Assembly: GCA_932521025.1 (NCBI GenBank)
Contig: OW051473.1
Location: 3,596,001-3,660,000, forward strand
From: Oscheius onirici
Lineage: Eukaryota; Nematoda; Chromadorea; Rhabditida; Rhabditidae
Direction of reading: 5' to 3'
Length of the DNA: 64,000 nt
In this document: positions 37,101 through 49,587 of the stretch, piece after piece
Layout: each line of letters opens with the position of its first letter
Numbering within the stretch: the stretch's first letter is position 1
Position numbers and translations under genes: made by a program
Notes under the pieces: model-generated
The model's database searches: none
What the model was told of the DNA's origin: nothing
Seen by the model: only the letters and a program-made list of their open reading frames with translations

Positions 37101-37516
37101 CTTTCTTGTATTACTGCAAATTAGCTCGATTCAATCTTCTCGGAGCTGTTTTTCTCAGGAGACTAGTTACAGTCATAATTGGTGACCGATTTAATCCAAG
37201 ACACCTTATGTTCCCATTAATATCCCGTATCCTATTCTCTCATTCTCATTAAGTATGACAACGTGTGTCTGTAGCAAAACGCATTCAATAACAAACAGCC
37301 TGATCAATCATACCGAATGCCGTATTGGGTTGCCTGCCTATTGTTCCTTCTTCTCAAGAGGTCTAATCTATATCTGATCCACTTTAACCTATTGATTTCT
37401 TTTCATCCAAACCGCTTTTCCACCAGCCATCTAGACAACCGGGTGCACCTTGTTCTTCACTCCTCTTTTAAGATTTATTTCTATCAAGCCGGATCCAAAC
37501 TGTTTTCAGCTATGCT
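34181..37516. other. Gene-poor region upstream of syg-2
   Basis: More than 3 kb with no frame longer than about 110 codons and no domain. It likely includes the syg-2 promoter. A TTTTCAG acceptor lies at 37501-37509, ten bases before the syg-2 ATG. Confidence 0.5.
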
Positions 37517-40500
37517 ATGGTAGCGCTGTCACTTCTTCTCGCCTTCTTTAGCGTCGCTCACGCTTTTAGAGAACGTCCCACCAATGAGACGGTACTAATT
37601 GGGACAGATGTTGTATTTCGGTGCACAGCGGAAAAATCTGCTTCGGGTTACGAACTGTAGGTTATTACAGTCACAAGACTATAACACCTTTGTTTCAGCT
37701 ATAGTCAATGGAGGAGCAGTTCCGGCACTCTATTGGGATTTCATGATGCGGGTCAACTCACGGGTCACCAAGGGAGATACAGCTACATCAAGGTATACTT
37801 CAGTTGGTTGAAAGGCAAATTGAGACTTTTTAGGATTCTCCCGAAGAGTTGCATTTGAAAATTGAACGAGTTTCGCTAGAAGATGACGGACAGTTTGAGT
37901 GTCAGATGCTTCGACCTGAGGAAGGACCGAGTAGAGCATCAGCTTTCTTGAACATTGTCGTTCCTCCAACTGACATTTTCTTCGCAAACTACCACGCCGG
38001 CTCATCCATTGAAGTCAATGAAGAAACACCACTCAATGTCACCTGCGTCGTTCCCAATGCCAAGCCGGAAGCTACTATCACTTGGTAATTATAATTACTT
38101 TTTTACAGCTCTTTTCAGGTTCATCAATGGCTTGAAAATAGAAGATGGAGTGCAGGCATGGAACAATTATAACTTGAACAAGACTGTCACCTCATATGCT
38201 GCTCTACATTGGACACCGAGACGCCATGATCACAAAAAGATCTTGACCTGCCAGGCCACCCATCCAGAAAGCGCAGTTCAAATTCGAACCAACCTCACGC
38301 TTAATGTTCTCTGTGAGTTATTATTTTCGCGGCGGCTACGTTGAAGAACAGAAGCTATTTGTCCTGTCGTTTAATTTATGAACCGCGAGGCGCTTCACCG
38401 CTCCGATGATTTTCGTATGCAGATTTGCGCTATTCATCAGACGGCGGACGGTCTTTGACACCGCTCACCGAGATATACGACCGGGGTGCACAACTGTTGC
38501 CTACAGATGGCTACCGACTCCCTAGGGCAAGCACATCAAAATCCCATTATGTGACACTTGGGGCGAGACTGGACAAACAAAATCTTTTTGAAAAAGAAAA
38601 ACCAAATCTTTTTGAACAGTCTTGTTTTCAGATCCACCAGAAAAACCAAAAGTTTCCATCTTTGGAGGCGATTCATTTGTACGGTCTGGTGACAACGTTA
38701 CTCTTGTCTGCGTCGTGAACGGAGGAAATCCGCCACCTTCGGTGACCTGGTATCTTGGCGATAAAGCTGTTGGCAGCCGTTATTATCTCGATGTGGAGAC
38801 TCAGGTGAGTGTGAAGATACTTAGGCACAACGAGGCCAGGTGGTTATTGCTATATTACACTGGGGATTGGGTTGACCCAGTTGGCACTCTCGTTTCCACA
38901 ATATGTTGCCAAAAGTTTGACACTTGTATGAGTCAAGGGGTCAACAATGGATTGCTTTAGCCTTCGGCAAGCTTCATTCATTTCTACGCTTTTGCCCTCT
39001 GGGGATCGTGTGTCAAAGGCGAAATTTGCTACTTGGCGTAGAGAACACCAAGGGTCACATCCTAGTACCAACTTACATGGTAATAAGATGTCATGTAGCA
39101 CGTTATCTGCTGTCGCACATCACAAAGCCGCGCGCGAAATTTATAATCTGGGATACGCTTGTTAGCACTGTGATTCATAACCGGCAGATGTTCCAGCTGG
39201 CCACAGACGGCTGCCTTGGGTTACATAATGACAATGAGATTATTTTACAGGAGACACGGAACACGTATTCGTTTTTGGCCGATGCCACCGACAATCTCGC
39301 CAGTTATCAATGTCGAGCCAAAAACAGAGAAGGAGGAGAACCAGTCGTCCGCGATATTCACGTCAAAGTTGCTTGTAAGACACATTTCCTGTCGTAATAT
39401 TGGGTCAATTTTCAGATTCTCCTCAAGGAGTCGAGATGTTCGGCGATGTCAGCATCAAAATGGGCGATATCACGAGCGTACAATGTCGATCCAAGTGAGT
39501 TAAACGCTCTGTGCAACTTCCGTGCATACATCCCACGGATGCATCTCCCTAATTGCCTAATGGGTGCGGGCGGTTGCACAACGTGACAATAGTTGACTGG
39601 ATTTGTCCAACTGGCCTCTTGATTTGTCTTCTAATTGATGAGAGACAATCGATTCAGGGATTCAAGATTTCCATTTAGGCCGTCCAATCCACCTGCAAAA
39701 ATTTCGTGGCTGGTCAATGGACATCCACTGCCCTCGACGCTACAGAGTGAACATCAGCAAGCCTATGGAACAGTTTCCATCTCCAACTTGACAATAACTA
39801 GTAACGAGGTTATGAACGGGAAGCACAGAATATCCGTCGAATGTACGGCCAGAAACGATGAGGGCTCGACTTCTAAACAACACATCATTAAAATTTTGGG
39901 TAAAATGATGCCGGAAGAAAAGTTTATATTTGTCCATTTTAGCACCGCCCAGTCAACCCAGAATCACTGGTTTTGATGAAGGAGTTCATTTCGAAGGAGA
40001 CGTTGTTAACATGACTTGTGAGGCAGAGGGTGGAAACCCTCTTGCTGAATTGACATGGTTCCGCGGCTACGACAAGGTGAGTATTCGTCTTTTTTAAACT
40101 TTCAGCGCCATGTTTCAGAAACCCAAGAAGAAACTAAAATGGGGCAAGGTAAAGCATATTGTAAATTTGGGAGCTTTTGTGCGCACTTGTGAAAAAAATC
40201 GTACAGCCTGCTTTCTGTTGCTAGACATATGTTAGAGAGTCTACTTAGCTAATTTCAGATAATTGGAGCACGTTCCTATGTCTCTGGCGATTCGGCAATT
40301 TCAACAATTTCTGTTACCCTGGACAGAAATCTGAATAATCATAAGATAAAGTGTGAGGCAATGAACGCGGCGCTCGACGAGCCAATGGTAGACTTCAAGC
40401 AGTTTTCCGTACTCTGTAAGACTCAGTTCACACGTATTTCATTAATGAATTTCAGTCTTGCCCAAAAGAGTGAACATCCGAGTACCAGATGGAGTCCGCC

Positions 40501-43015
40501 ATCAACTTTTGTCTGGAAGGGAAGCAAGACTTCTGTGTGCAGCTCCGTCTTCAAATCCACCAGCAACAATCACCTGGCAGTTTTACCCAAACGGAGAATC
40601 TCTTCCACTCGATTACACCGGAGAAACAGTTTTGAACGAGACGTTAGGCAATTGTCGTGTAACAAACAAAAATCGTTTAGATCTCGAGACAACGGTTTCA
40701 CAATCGAGAATGCGGTAACTTTTACCCCAACGGAAGCTCACGATGGAACAATTGTTCGGTGTGTAGCTAGCAATCCGCTCTGGCCGTCAACAAAAAACGC
40801 AACATTCCCACTCAATGTTTACTGTAAGAGATTACTTCCTCATATCAAAGAATACGTTTACAGATGCACCTCGAATGCTGATTGACAGTCCTATCGGAAT
40901 TGTAGTCTCGGAAGGCGACTCTTTCAAAGAAAATCTCACTGTCAAGGCAAATCCACCCGTCTCTGCTTGGAGATGGAAGAAGAACGGAGTTCATTTTGAT
41001 CACACTGTTGGGAATGTGTTTGCAAGAGGAGCAACTTTATCTGGACGAATCATCAAGAGTTCCGATGCTGGAATGTATACCCTGTTTGCGACCAACTCTG
41101 TCGGAACAGCAAACGTTACGATTCAGCTGGCTGTCGAATACGGAGCTAGAGTACGCTGTTTTCTACTGCTGACAAATATTTTATTTTAGATTATCAGTAT
41201 CTCGTCCCCAATTATCGCTTCTTCTGGAGAAACGGTCGTTCTAGAGTGCGAGGCAGAGGGAGAGCCGAGAAAACCAGAGATGGTACAGTGGTGGCGTGAA
41301 GGACGACAGGTAGAGCCCGACTTTAAATGGTGATACGGAAAATTTTAAGCTTGTCTCCACAATGCAAGGGGAAACACGTGCCGTGCTGAGAATTAACGCA
41401 TCTGAACAATCTGCTGGACAGTATCTGTGTCGAGCTTACAACGGGATCGGTCAACCAGCTGAGAGTACAGCTTATCTACTTGTGAACTCTGCTCCTAAAC
41501 TTGTCAAAAAACCCTCTTTGATTAGAGCCGCCGGTCCTCTGGGTATAGTTTGCCATAGAACTATATGAAAAACTTGAAATTCAGGTGGAAGAGCCAGAGC
41601 AAAATGCAGAGCCAATGCTGTTCCGGATGTCGAATTTTTGTGGGATCGTGCTGGTAACCTCATCCAAGCAAACAGCTCGAAATACACATTCTACACTACC
41701 CAAATTGACTATTCTACTTTTGAGGTAACTTCCATGTACACTCAATTTCACAACATCATCTTTCAGAGCACCCTCACCATCAACAATCTGACTCCCGAAG
41801 ACTTCCAACGCGAAATCCGTTGTACCGCTAGAAACTCAATGGGAACGGATCAAATCCGAATTCCGGTGAGTCAGCTGCAATTTCAATCTTAGCTAATGAC
41901 TTATATAGATTGGCCCTCAATCTCCACCGGATGCACCAATTGAATTGACTGCAACTAATGTCACCCAGAACTCAATTTCCATCACGTGGACACCAGGATT
42001 TGATGGAGGTTCGGATCAGCAGTTTGAGGTGCGGTACAGACGAGAGGGAGAAGGAGACGATGTCTACCACGGAGTCAATACGACAAACCACAGCCTGAAG
42101 CTGTCTGGACTGACCCCGGCTAAAATCTATTCCTTCCAAGTCCGGTCCATCAACGCTCGAGGTTTTTCATCGGAGCTTAGCAGACCAGCTTTATTCGTGG
42201 GAACTTTAACAGAGGATGGCGTTGATGTAATGCTTGTTTCATCGGTACGCAACATTTGCTAATTCAAAAAGTTCACATTTCAGAGTTCACCGGTCGAAAA
42301 TCGACTCATTCTAGTATTCCTGGTTGTTATTGTCTTAGGTCTTTTGAACTGCTGCATTGTGTTCTTCATGCGACACAGAAAACACAAACAGTTTAAAGAA
42401 AAAACAGAAGCTGTTCGAACCGCCTTCAACGGCGACGGTGTCAGGCCTGTTCAGATGTACGGCACCATGCTTCAGGTAATGAATAATGTCACCTGATCTA
42501 TTGGTAACTTTAGGCAACTGGAGGGCCACGATGCGAAGACATTCCCGAAGCCAGTGAAGATGATCACAGCGTTCGTACAATGATTGAAGTCAGTCCACAA
42601 GGATATCTTCAACAAATTGATCCCTCCATCTATGAAAGAAGCTGTCTAGTAGACTACGAGTTTGATCGTAAGTAGATGAGTTTCATTCTTTACAGAACCA
42701 ATTTTCAGCTAGAGACTTTCCAAGTCGACATGGAACCCTTGGACGTGGGAGCAGTAGCACATACGCAAACATGCCATATCCAGTGAGTGTGCAGTAATCC
42801 TTTGGGTTTTTGCGCTTTGAACGAATTAACGAGATTAGCTATATAAATATTTTCAGGAGCCACCACTTGACGCCTACAGCGACCGATCCCTCTCGCGACG
42901 TCTTCTGAATAACAATAATGACCACCACGGCCACCAGCTGAGCACGTTCATTCAGCCAAACGGAGTTCGCGCCGGCCCTATTCATTATTCTCAACTAGAC
43001 GGAGACCTTGTCTAA
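37517..43015 (+). CDS. syg-2: SYG-2, nephrin-family Ig adhesion receptor
   Basis: A type I membrane adhesion protein; SYG-2 binds SYG-1 to place synapses (known in C. elegans). ATG 37517 starts the signal peptide [16 protein letters not shown]. Nine Ig units follow in order: about 37,560-37,960; 37,970-38,310; 38,630-39,370; 39,410-39,900; 39,940-40,410; 40,455-40,820; 40,860-41,145; 41,190-41,490; 41,580-41,870. Unit 7 lacks the usual first Cys. A fibronectin III domain (41,910-42,215), one membrane span ([22 protein letters not shown], at about 42,300-42,370) and a roughly 170-residue tail ending DLV, a possible PDZ ligand, follow. Stop TAA 43013; AATAAA at 43281. There are about 20 exons with introns of about 40-450 bases. 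Kirre/SYG-1 has five Ig units and no FN3, so nephrin/SYG-2 fits better. Confidence 0.85.
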
Positions 43016-43864
43016 TTCGTGTCAACAGTTTTTTCGCTCTTTGTCGGTTCAAAGTGCATTTTGTGGCGAAGTATGTTGCCCGCACTCCTCGCCACTTGAC
43101 AGGGATCTCCTTAAATATTTAATTATCACAGCTTCTTAGCATTAAGTCCAAATATCTGCACGGGTCTGGTCAACGACCCTCTTTCCGAATACCGGTATTT
43201 TGTGTCATTTTACAATGTCTGTCAGCATTCATAATTCTGTTCCAACCACGGTGCTTGGTTCTTTGTTCGAAACGAACAGAAATAAACATTTTACGGACAT
43301 TTTTGTCTGCCAGAGAAAGAGTTAATCCAACTCCGACTCAGACACAGAGAATCAAAGGAAACATTACGAGGAGTCCAGCCGAGATCAATCTTTAGTTCTT
43401 GTTATCCCTTTCGTGTTGAAATGGCAGCTCAATCCGAATAAAGGCGTCGAAATTAGACCAGATGAGCATGGTTTTTGGTCCGCCTCTGGCTTTCATCAAG
43501 ATCACAACATCCCAATTTGAGAACGTCTACTTGTCATTGTTTGCTCAGATTCGTCGTATTCCTGACGCGTGAAATCATCAGATGAAGTGTGAAAGCAAAT
43601 CAACTTTTATAGCCTTTTATCACATCCAGCCGATAAATGTGTTCGAATTGTTGTGCTTAAAAAATTTCAGCAAAACCTCTGTTCGCGAAAAATATCACCC
43701 CCTTGTGAGGTCCAAATCTGTCAAAAAGCAAATTAGATTACGCCCTCCCTCTGGTTGATTTCCAGCCTCTTTCTCACAAATCTTTTCCACTTCCTTATGT
43801 TCTCACTTCTTTGAATTCACACTCCCAGTCTAGATTGTGCTCCAATCAACTTAAACTTCATGAA
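43016..43864. other. syg-2 3' flank and globin 5' flank
   Basis: Contains the syg-2 untranslated region with AATAAA at 43281. The remainder up to 43864 has no recognisable gene and is presumably the globin promoter. Confidence 0.5.
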
Positions 43865-45879
43865 ATGAGTCTTCCGCAGTCGCATCATGGGAAGGTGAGT
43901 GCAGAAAAGGGAGGGATGAGAGAGAAGTTGTTATCTTCCCTACTCTTGCATGTGAAGTTGAAATCTGTAAAAACAATTACAAACTTCTTGTCTCCTACAG
44001 CTGACTAACATGTTGTGATTTGAAGCTGTCCCTGATTTAAATATGTTATCTTATTCTCACATTTCGGCAAGTATTCATTAGTCTCTATAATTACTATGTA
44101 CCTCCCCCCTTCGGCGCTATTCTATTCGTAGATCTTCGAGTTCGTGAGCTCGACTAACGGCAACTTTTTTTTTGTTGTATTATGTTCAGACTTCTTCTAA
44201 TAGGAAATTCCTACTGTTTACCACCTAGATACATGAGTATTAATTAACCATGTGTGAGGAACCTTCCCACCGCCTTTATGTAATCGTATCGTCACTTCAT
44301 TTCAAACCCTAAATTTATGCCAAATATTTCGGGAGGTGGGGCTCAGCGTAAACGTAATATTTCTTTATACAATCGCCAAGAATGCCAATTGGTCCGGAAT
44401 CATTTGATTATTGAAGCGAGTAGGAAATTCAACGAAAACTCTTAGATCGTGTTCACATCTTTTCAGTTTTCTATTACCGTGTCGATGCGTAATAGGTGTT
44501 TTCAAGCTGTTATTACATCTCCCATTGGTAAATTCCGTCTTAATCCAACACGCACAAATGCTAGTCGGTTTGAACAATGCGTGCCTACGTTACTTCGTTG
44601 TCGGGTTTTGGTTGGATAGATTTTCTTACGAAGCGTGCACACTAACGTGAATAACCAAGGTGTTATTCACAAACATCACTACCAAGAAATCCTCTTCGAA
44701 TTTTAAAGTTTGTTGCCACTGGCTTCATAACCTCAAAATTAGAATAGTTGATTTCCTGTTCCTTAACTACTTTTACGAATTCTACTGCAAGAGCTGCAAA
44801 TACAAATAACTCTCATTAAAATAGCTTATTATTGGAACGAGGACATCCACTGTGCATAATACTCCCGAAATGTCAATTTTTAGGAGAAGAACGACTTGAA
44901 TAAAGTCCGACGTGTCCCGGCAAAAAGCGCCACTTTGCCGTGTATCTCTTCTCATCAGGTAGTTGACTCACTTTCCCACCGAGGGACCTGATTCAGAAGA
45001 CATTGTCTGCCTCTTCAAATCTGATGGAATACCACGATGAGGAGGTCTTGACGATCACTGCAGAAGAGAAGGAATTCTTGAAGTACAGTTGGGATCGGTA
45101 AGTCTCTTCAAAATGCTTGCACAACACGGTTTTAAGAGCCTTGAATTCAGTCGATGTTGGAGGAGAACTGATTGTCAGACTGTTGAACGACAAAAGATCT
45201 CTATTCCGACAACTTCTTGAGAGTCACGTTTGTTTGAGTTGTTCCACAGATGCCATTTTGTTCAGTACGAAATACCCGACACTTCACAATTTACAGTGGA
45301 AAAGATCAACACGGAATGTCCCAGAGCTAAAGAGGTCGGCGAAGGCGTCGTCCGTTTTATAAATGCTGTACTTTGGGATCTTTAATTCAAATTCTTGTTT
45401 ATTTACAGTTGTTCACGCGGGTCCTGGAAAATGCTCCTATACCAGAGATCCGTGAAATGTGTATGCAACTCGGAGCAAGACACTATCGGAAACGGGTTTG
45501 GTTCCAAGCGGAAAATTGGCTTTGTGTGAAGAACAGTCTGCTCGAAGTCATTCTGATTCTGGGCAACAAACGTAAGTTTCTCTTTTGACTTTTGCTCTAT
45601 CGATCATAAGTACATAAGTACTTGAAACAATTACAGCAACTCCGACTGGCCTGATCTCGATGTGTGTGGGAGGACAGGCGCAGCCCAAGTTTTTGTTGGA
45701 TTCCAATGCTCAGAGGGCCGCGTGGACAAAGATGATTCAGTTCATTATTCGTAATATGAAGAGAGGCTTTCTGGGCGTAAGCAAAATAACAGACAATTTG
45801 TCATAAACATTATAATCTTCAGGAAGCGCTCAAGAGCGACAACATGACAAGCTCTTCATCGTCCGACCTTTCAACATAA
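43865..45879 (+). CDS. Globin-domain protein (glb family)
   Basis: A nematode globin, likely a haem-binding sensor or redox protein in neurons or other cells (inference from the glb family). Exon 1 is 43865-43894 (ten codons, GTGAGT donor); a 1-kb intron leads to exon 2, 44884-44958 (25 codons), and a third exon from 44998. All join in frame, giving a basic N-terminal extension of about 50 residues before the A helix (ITAEEKEFLKYSW). An intron of 39 bases follows SWDR. The E/F region is GEGVVRFINA then LFTRVLENAPIPEIREM, and LGARHY supplies the likely proximal His (F8). The H helix is AAWTKMIQFIIRNMKRGF. The tail ends in a Ser-rich run and TAA at 45877. An AATAAA is seen near 45,994. Which glb gene it matches is not known. 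Confidence 0.8.
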
Positions 45880-46961
45880 TCTTTTGTATAACTGTGAAAA
45901 ACAACTGTAAGAATTTCAGAAAACATACCGAATCTCTTACCCACAAGTTGTATGATACATAGCGTGTGTGCTCGTCTCCCTCTCTGTGATTGAATAAAGT
46001 GTAACTGAGCACACAAAAAATCGATGGATGGTTGAGCACACAGTTACTTGTACTTTCGACAGTCTTTTGAAGGTTGTTGGGGCTCTTTTTGAGAAAGAGA
46101 GCTGCTCGGTTCCGGCAGTCTTCCCCTGCTAACACAAAACAACAACACTGGAGTGCATTTGCTGCTAGCTTTCTCCCGGCTTTTCCAATATCTGGAACAA
46201 TGAGCTTGACATCTTTTATGCCCTTTCAGGAGAAAACCCCCCTAATTGAGGTAAGCATTGTTCGACTTTAAAAAATCGATTGTTATTTAACGCTAAATTG
46301 AGTTTTCGCCTCTCTACATGCTGCATGAATCCTCTCCGCAATCCAGTTTTTCTATTCTCCTGCGGGTAGCAAGGTTATATTTTACCCCTCCCGATCAGGC
46401 TATTTGTAAGAAACTTGTTGCACTCGACACTGACCATCCTTTGAAATCGATTTCAACTCGAGAATGTGTATTAGAGTCACTTATTCAGTCTCACTGACGT
46501 TCAAGTGCTCGTCAGTCTGTCCGATTTATTGCAAGTCTGAAAATGACGCCACAATTCTTTTTCTACCTACTTTAATAACTTCAAAGTAGTTTTCAAGCTA
46601 ATGCCAGTAGGAGAAATGTTGATAGGCGATATATGGACCGCAGACTTAATGCGGCTTGAGATGAAAAGAGGTCAAGTCGACCCGCGTTTCGCCCATTCGA
46701 TTCTAGCAACTTCAGTCTTTTCGCATCCTTTTCTATGCTAACCAGCCCCACCTATTATTTATGGGCTTAATAGAGTATTCAGCTGTTTTCCGCACTTGCG
46801 CGTTATCTAGATTACGCTCTATTAATCGAGAGCGTTTTTTCCGCGGACATACTAATAATGCCTAGTGCGCTTACGTCGATGATTTTGATTTTGTCTGCGG
46901 TGACAGAACGTATTTTAAGGAGTCGATGAAAGTGTCAGCATCGGAAGGACCACCCACAGCG
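45880..46961. other. Intergenic, no gene recognised
   Basis: About 1.1 kb between the globin gene and the OATP gene. The globin polyadenylation signal is near the start (about 45,994). No other coding or RNA feature is recognised. Confidence 0.5.
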
Positions 46962-49587
46962 ATGAGCCGATGTGGCTGGCCATGGTGAGCATTAATTGAT
47001 TGTCTCTAATGAGTCTCTACTCCAGTTGGTCACCGACTTTTCTCGAGCGATTTGCCACATTTCCGTACTTTCTATTCTGCTTGTGTATAAATGCTCTTCT
47101 ACAAGGGATGATCGTTAACGGGTTCATTTCTACCTCCATTAGTTCAATTGAAAAAAGGTTTGTCATTTTTGGCTTCATTTTGATTTCTTTCCGTTCAGAT
47201 TTGATCTATCTTCCACAAAATCGGGTATTTTCTCTGCCACGTATGATGTAGCTGTATTTATTATGCTGGTTCCCTTAAGTTATATGGCTCACAGAGGTTA
47301 ATGACCATTTACACAAAATTTATCTTCTTTTCAGTGAATAAAGTACGGGTGATAGGCTTCGGGATGATTCTAGTAGGCATTGGAAGTATTTTCAACACAT
47401 TACCTCATTTTCTGGACGGACACTACTCCGTGGGAGAATTGCAATCCGATCTTTGTGACCCGTCGCGGAAGGAGACGTGTGATCTTTCACAGGTTGTTAG
47501 TCCATGGTAATTTAAGTGAACACATGTAAATAGACGAGTTTAGGGCCTATCCGTGTCTCATCTTCTCCCAAGTTCTTGTGGGAATAGGAGCAGCACCAAT
47601 CTTTACGTATGGCTACTCAACACTTGATGAATTTGATTCAGCGAAACGCACTGCTAGAAATATGGGTACCTTTTCCGCATTTATAAAAAAGCGTATTTTT
47701 TAGCATTGTATATGGCGTCTGCCACCTTGGGACCTGCAATTGCGTAAGTTTCACTAGTTTCTTTAATTTTTTTGAGTTTAGCTTTATTGGAGGTGGCCAA
47801 ATGCTTAATATTTGGGGCGACACTTTTAAGTCGGACTACAAAAGGTTAGTTGTCAATGGAATGAAAGTAATGAGTTTCTTAGTCTGGGAATAACTGGTCC
47901 GAAAGATCCTCGATGGTACGGGGTAAGTAATATTCGTTGATTATTTAGTTTCTCTAGTTCGATATTGAAAAACGTAAATTCAACCATTTTTCAGGCGTGG
48001 TGGATTGGATTTGATGTCGTTGGAGTTTTATGCGTCATTTTTGCTATTCCCTTGACACTGTTCCCCCGCAAACTGAGGGGTAAGTCATTTTTCAATCTAT
48101 TCATTTTTTAAGTCATTTTTCAAATGATCACTTTAGACACCGACGAAAGAAAAAAGAAAGACGAAACGCAAACTCATTCTGCTCTCGATGTCGACTTTAC
48201 TGGACAGAATTTTGCTTTTCTCAAAACATTCTGGGTAAATCAATTTAAAGTATATCAGAAATCTTTGAATTTAGCTTTTCATGTGTAATCCAACATGTAT
48301 GGCTCTCATCGCTATGCAGACTATCGAGAGTCTGATCATGAACGGCTACATTACTTTTATCCCGAAGCTCTTCGAGAACATGTTCGGATTCAGTTCAAGC
48401 ATGTCCAGCACGGTCACAGGTGCGCTTTTTAAAGATTGGCGCAAAATGGACAATCTTTGATGTTTAGGCGCAATTGTTGTTCCCATGGGTGTCATCGGCA
48501 GCTGGCTTGGAGGAAAACTGGCATCAAAAGTTGAAAACCGAGTGACGTGAGCTTCTAAAAATAAGCTAGACAGGTCATTCTTCAGGTCAATGTTAAAACT
48601 GACGATTGGACTGTTGGTATTGACGCTAATATTTTCAGTCTGCATGGTACTTCCATGTGAACGAGGAAAGATTGCTGGCATTAACAGTATGTACTTTACT
48701 GTCGAGTAAGAAAAACAAGTTACCCAAAGTTTGTTTTCTAGCACAAAGATCACTTTGACGAATCAATGTAACGGAGAGTGCAACTGTGACAATGTTTTTA
48801 ATCCGGTCTGTTCTGAGGATAAGAAACTCAGTTACTTGTCTCCTTGTCACGCGGGATGTAGTCACTCTCCGGTAGGCGACAGAGTAAATTTTAACTACGT
48901 TTTTTTTAGAATGGAAACTTTGAATGGAATGGCTGCAGTTGTGCACTTCTTCGAAATATCAGCTCTTCCAATGTTGAAAAGGGTTGGTGTCCTTCTGACT
49001 GTAAAACAACAAAGGTAATGCTCAAAATTTCTTTGCTAAACCAGTATTCAGTACATTTTCTTTCTTCTTTTCTCGCTAGTCTGCTTCTTTGTTTTTGCTA
49101 CAGCTCCTTTGATTCAGTCCACCTCCATGAAGTGAGTCACTGACGATGTTCTTATAAAATCTGATCAGAATCGTCACTTTTGGCCACAGAGACAGCTACA
49201 TCTGCTTTTCGTGGTTATGGATGCGCGGTCTGGGCTCCGTTCCAGGAGCCATTGCCTTTGGAATGATAATTGACAATACTTGTATGAAATGGACCCAGTC
49301 ATGCGGGTCCGACGCTAAATGTATTCTATATGATTCTAATACACTGGGTATTTATATATTTTGTTTCAGTAAGTTTTACGATCTTTTCTATAAATAACTG
49401 TTTTCAGCGCTGGTAACCAAACTTCTTTGCATCGGCGCACTGTGGGTAACAATTCGCTCATACCTTCCGGTAACTTCTACGGGTACAGAAGAAGTAAGAA
49501 TTTAAGTCGGCCCATCCAGAAACAATCACTTTTCAGAACGAGGAGAAAGAAGGGCCTTTAAAGAACTACTCGGAATCTGCAATCTAA
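46962..49587 (+). CDS. Organic anion transporter (OATP/SLCO) with Kazal domain
   Basis: A 12-span plasma-membrane carrier for organic anions such as steroid conjugates or bile-acid-like compounds; the substrate is unknown. ATG 46962 opens a 23-base exon joined in phase to about 47,025. TM1-3 lie at 47,060-47,400; the family's GIGAAPIFTYGYSTLDEF segment is near 47,590 and the large cytoplasmic loop near 48,130-48,210. The fifth extracellular loop (48,755-49,015) holds a Kazal-type Cys pattern (CNGECNCDNVFNPVC, then CHAGC), which is diagnostic of OATPs. The last spans are at 49,070-49,470 and the tail ends in TAA at 49585-49587, with AATAAA at 49626. About 14 short introns with TTTCAG-like acceptors interrupt it. 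It is full length for the family as far as I can trace it. Confidence 0.9.
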
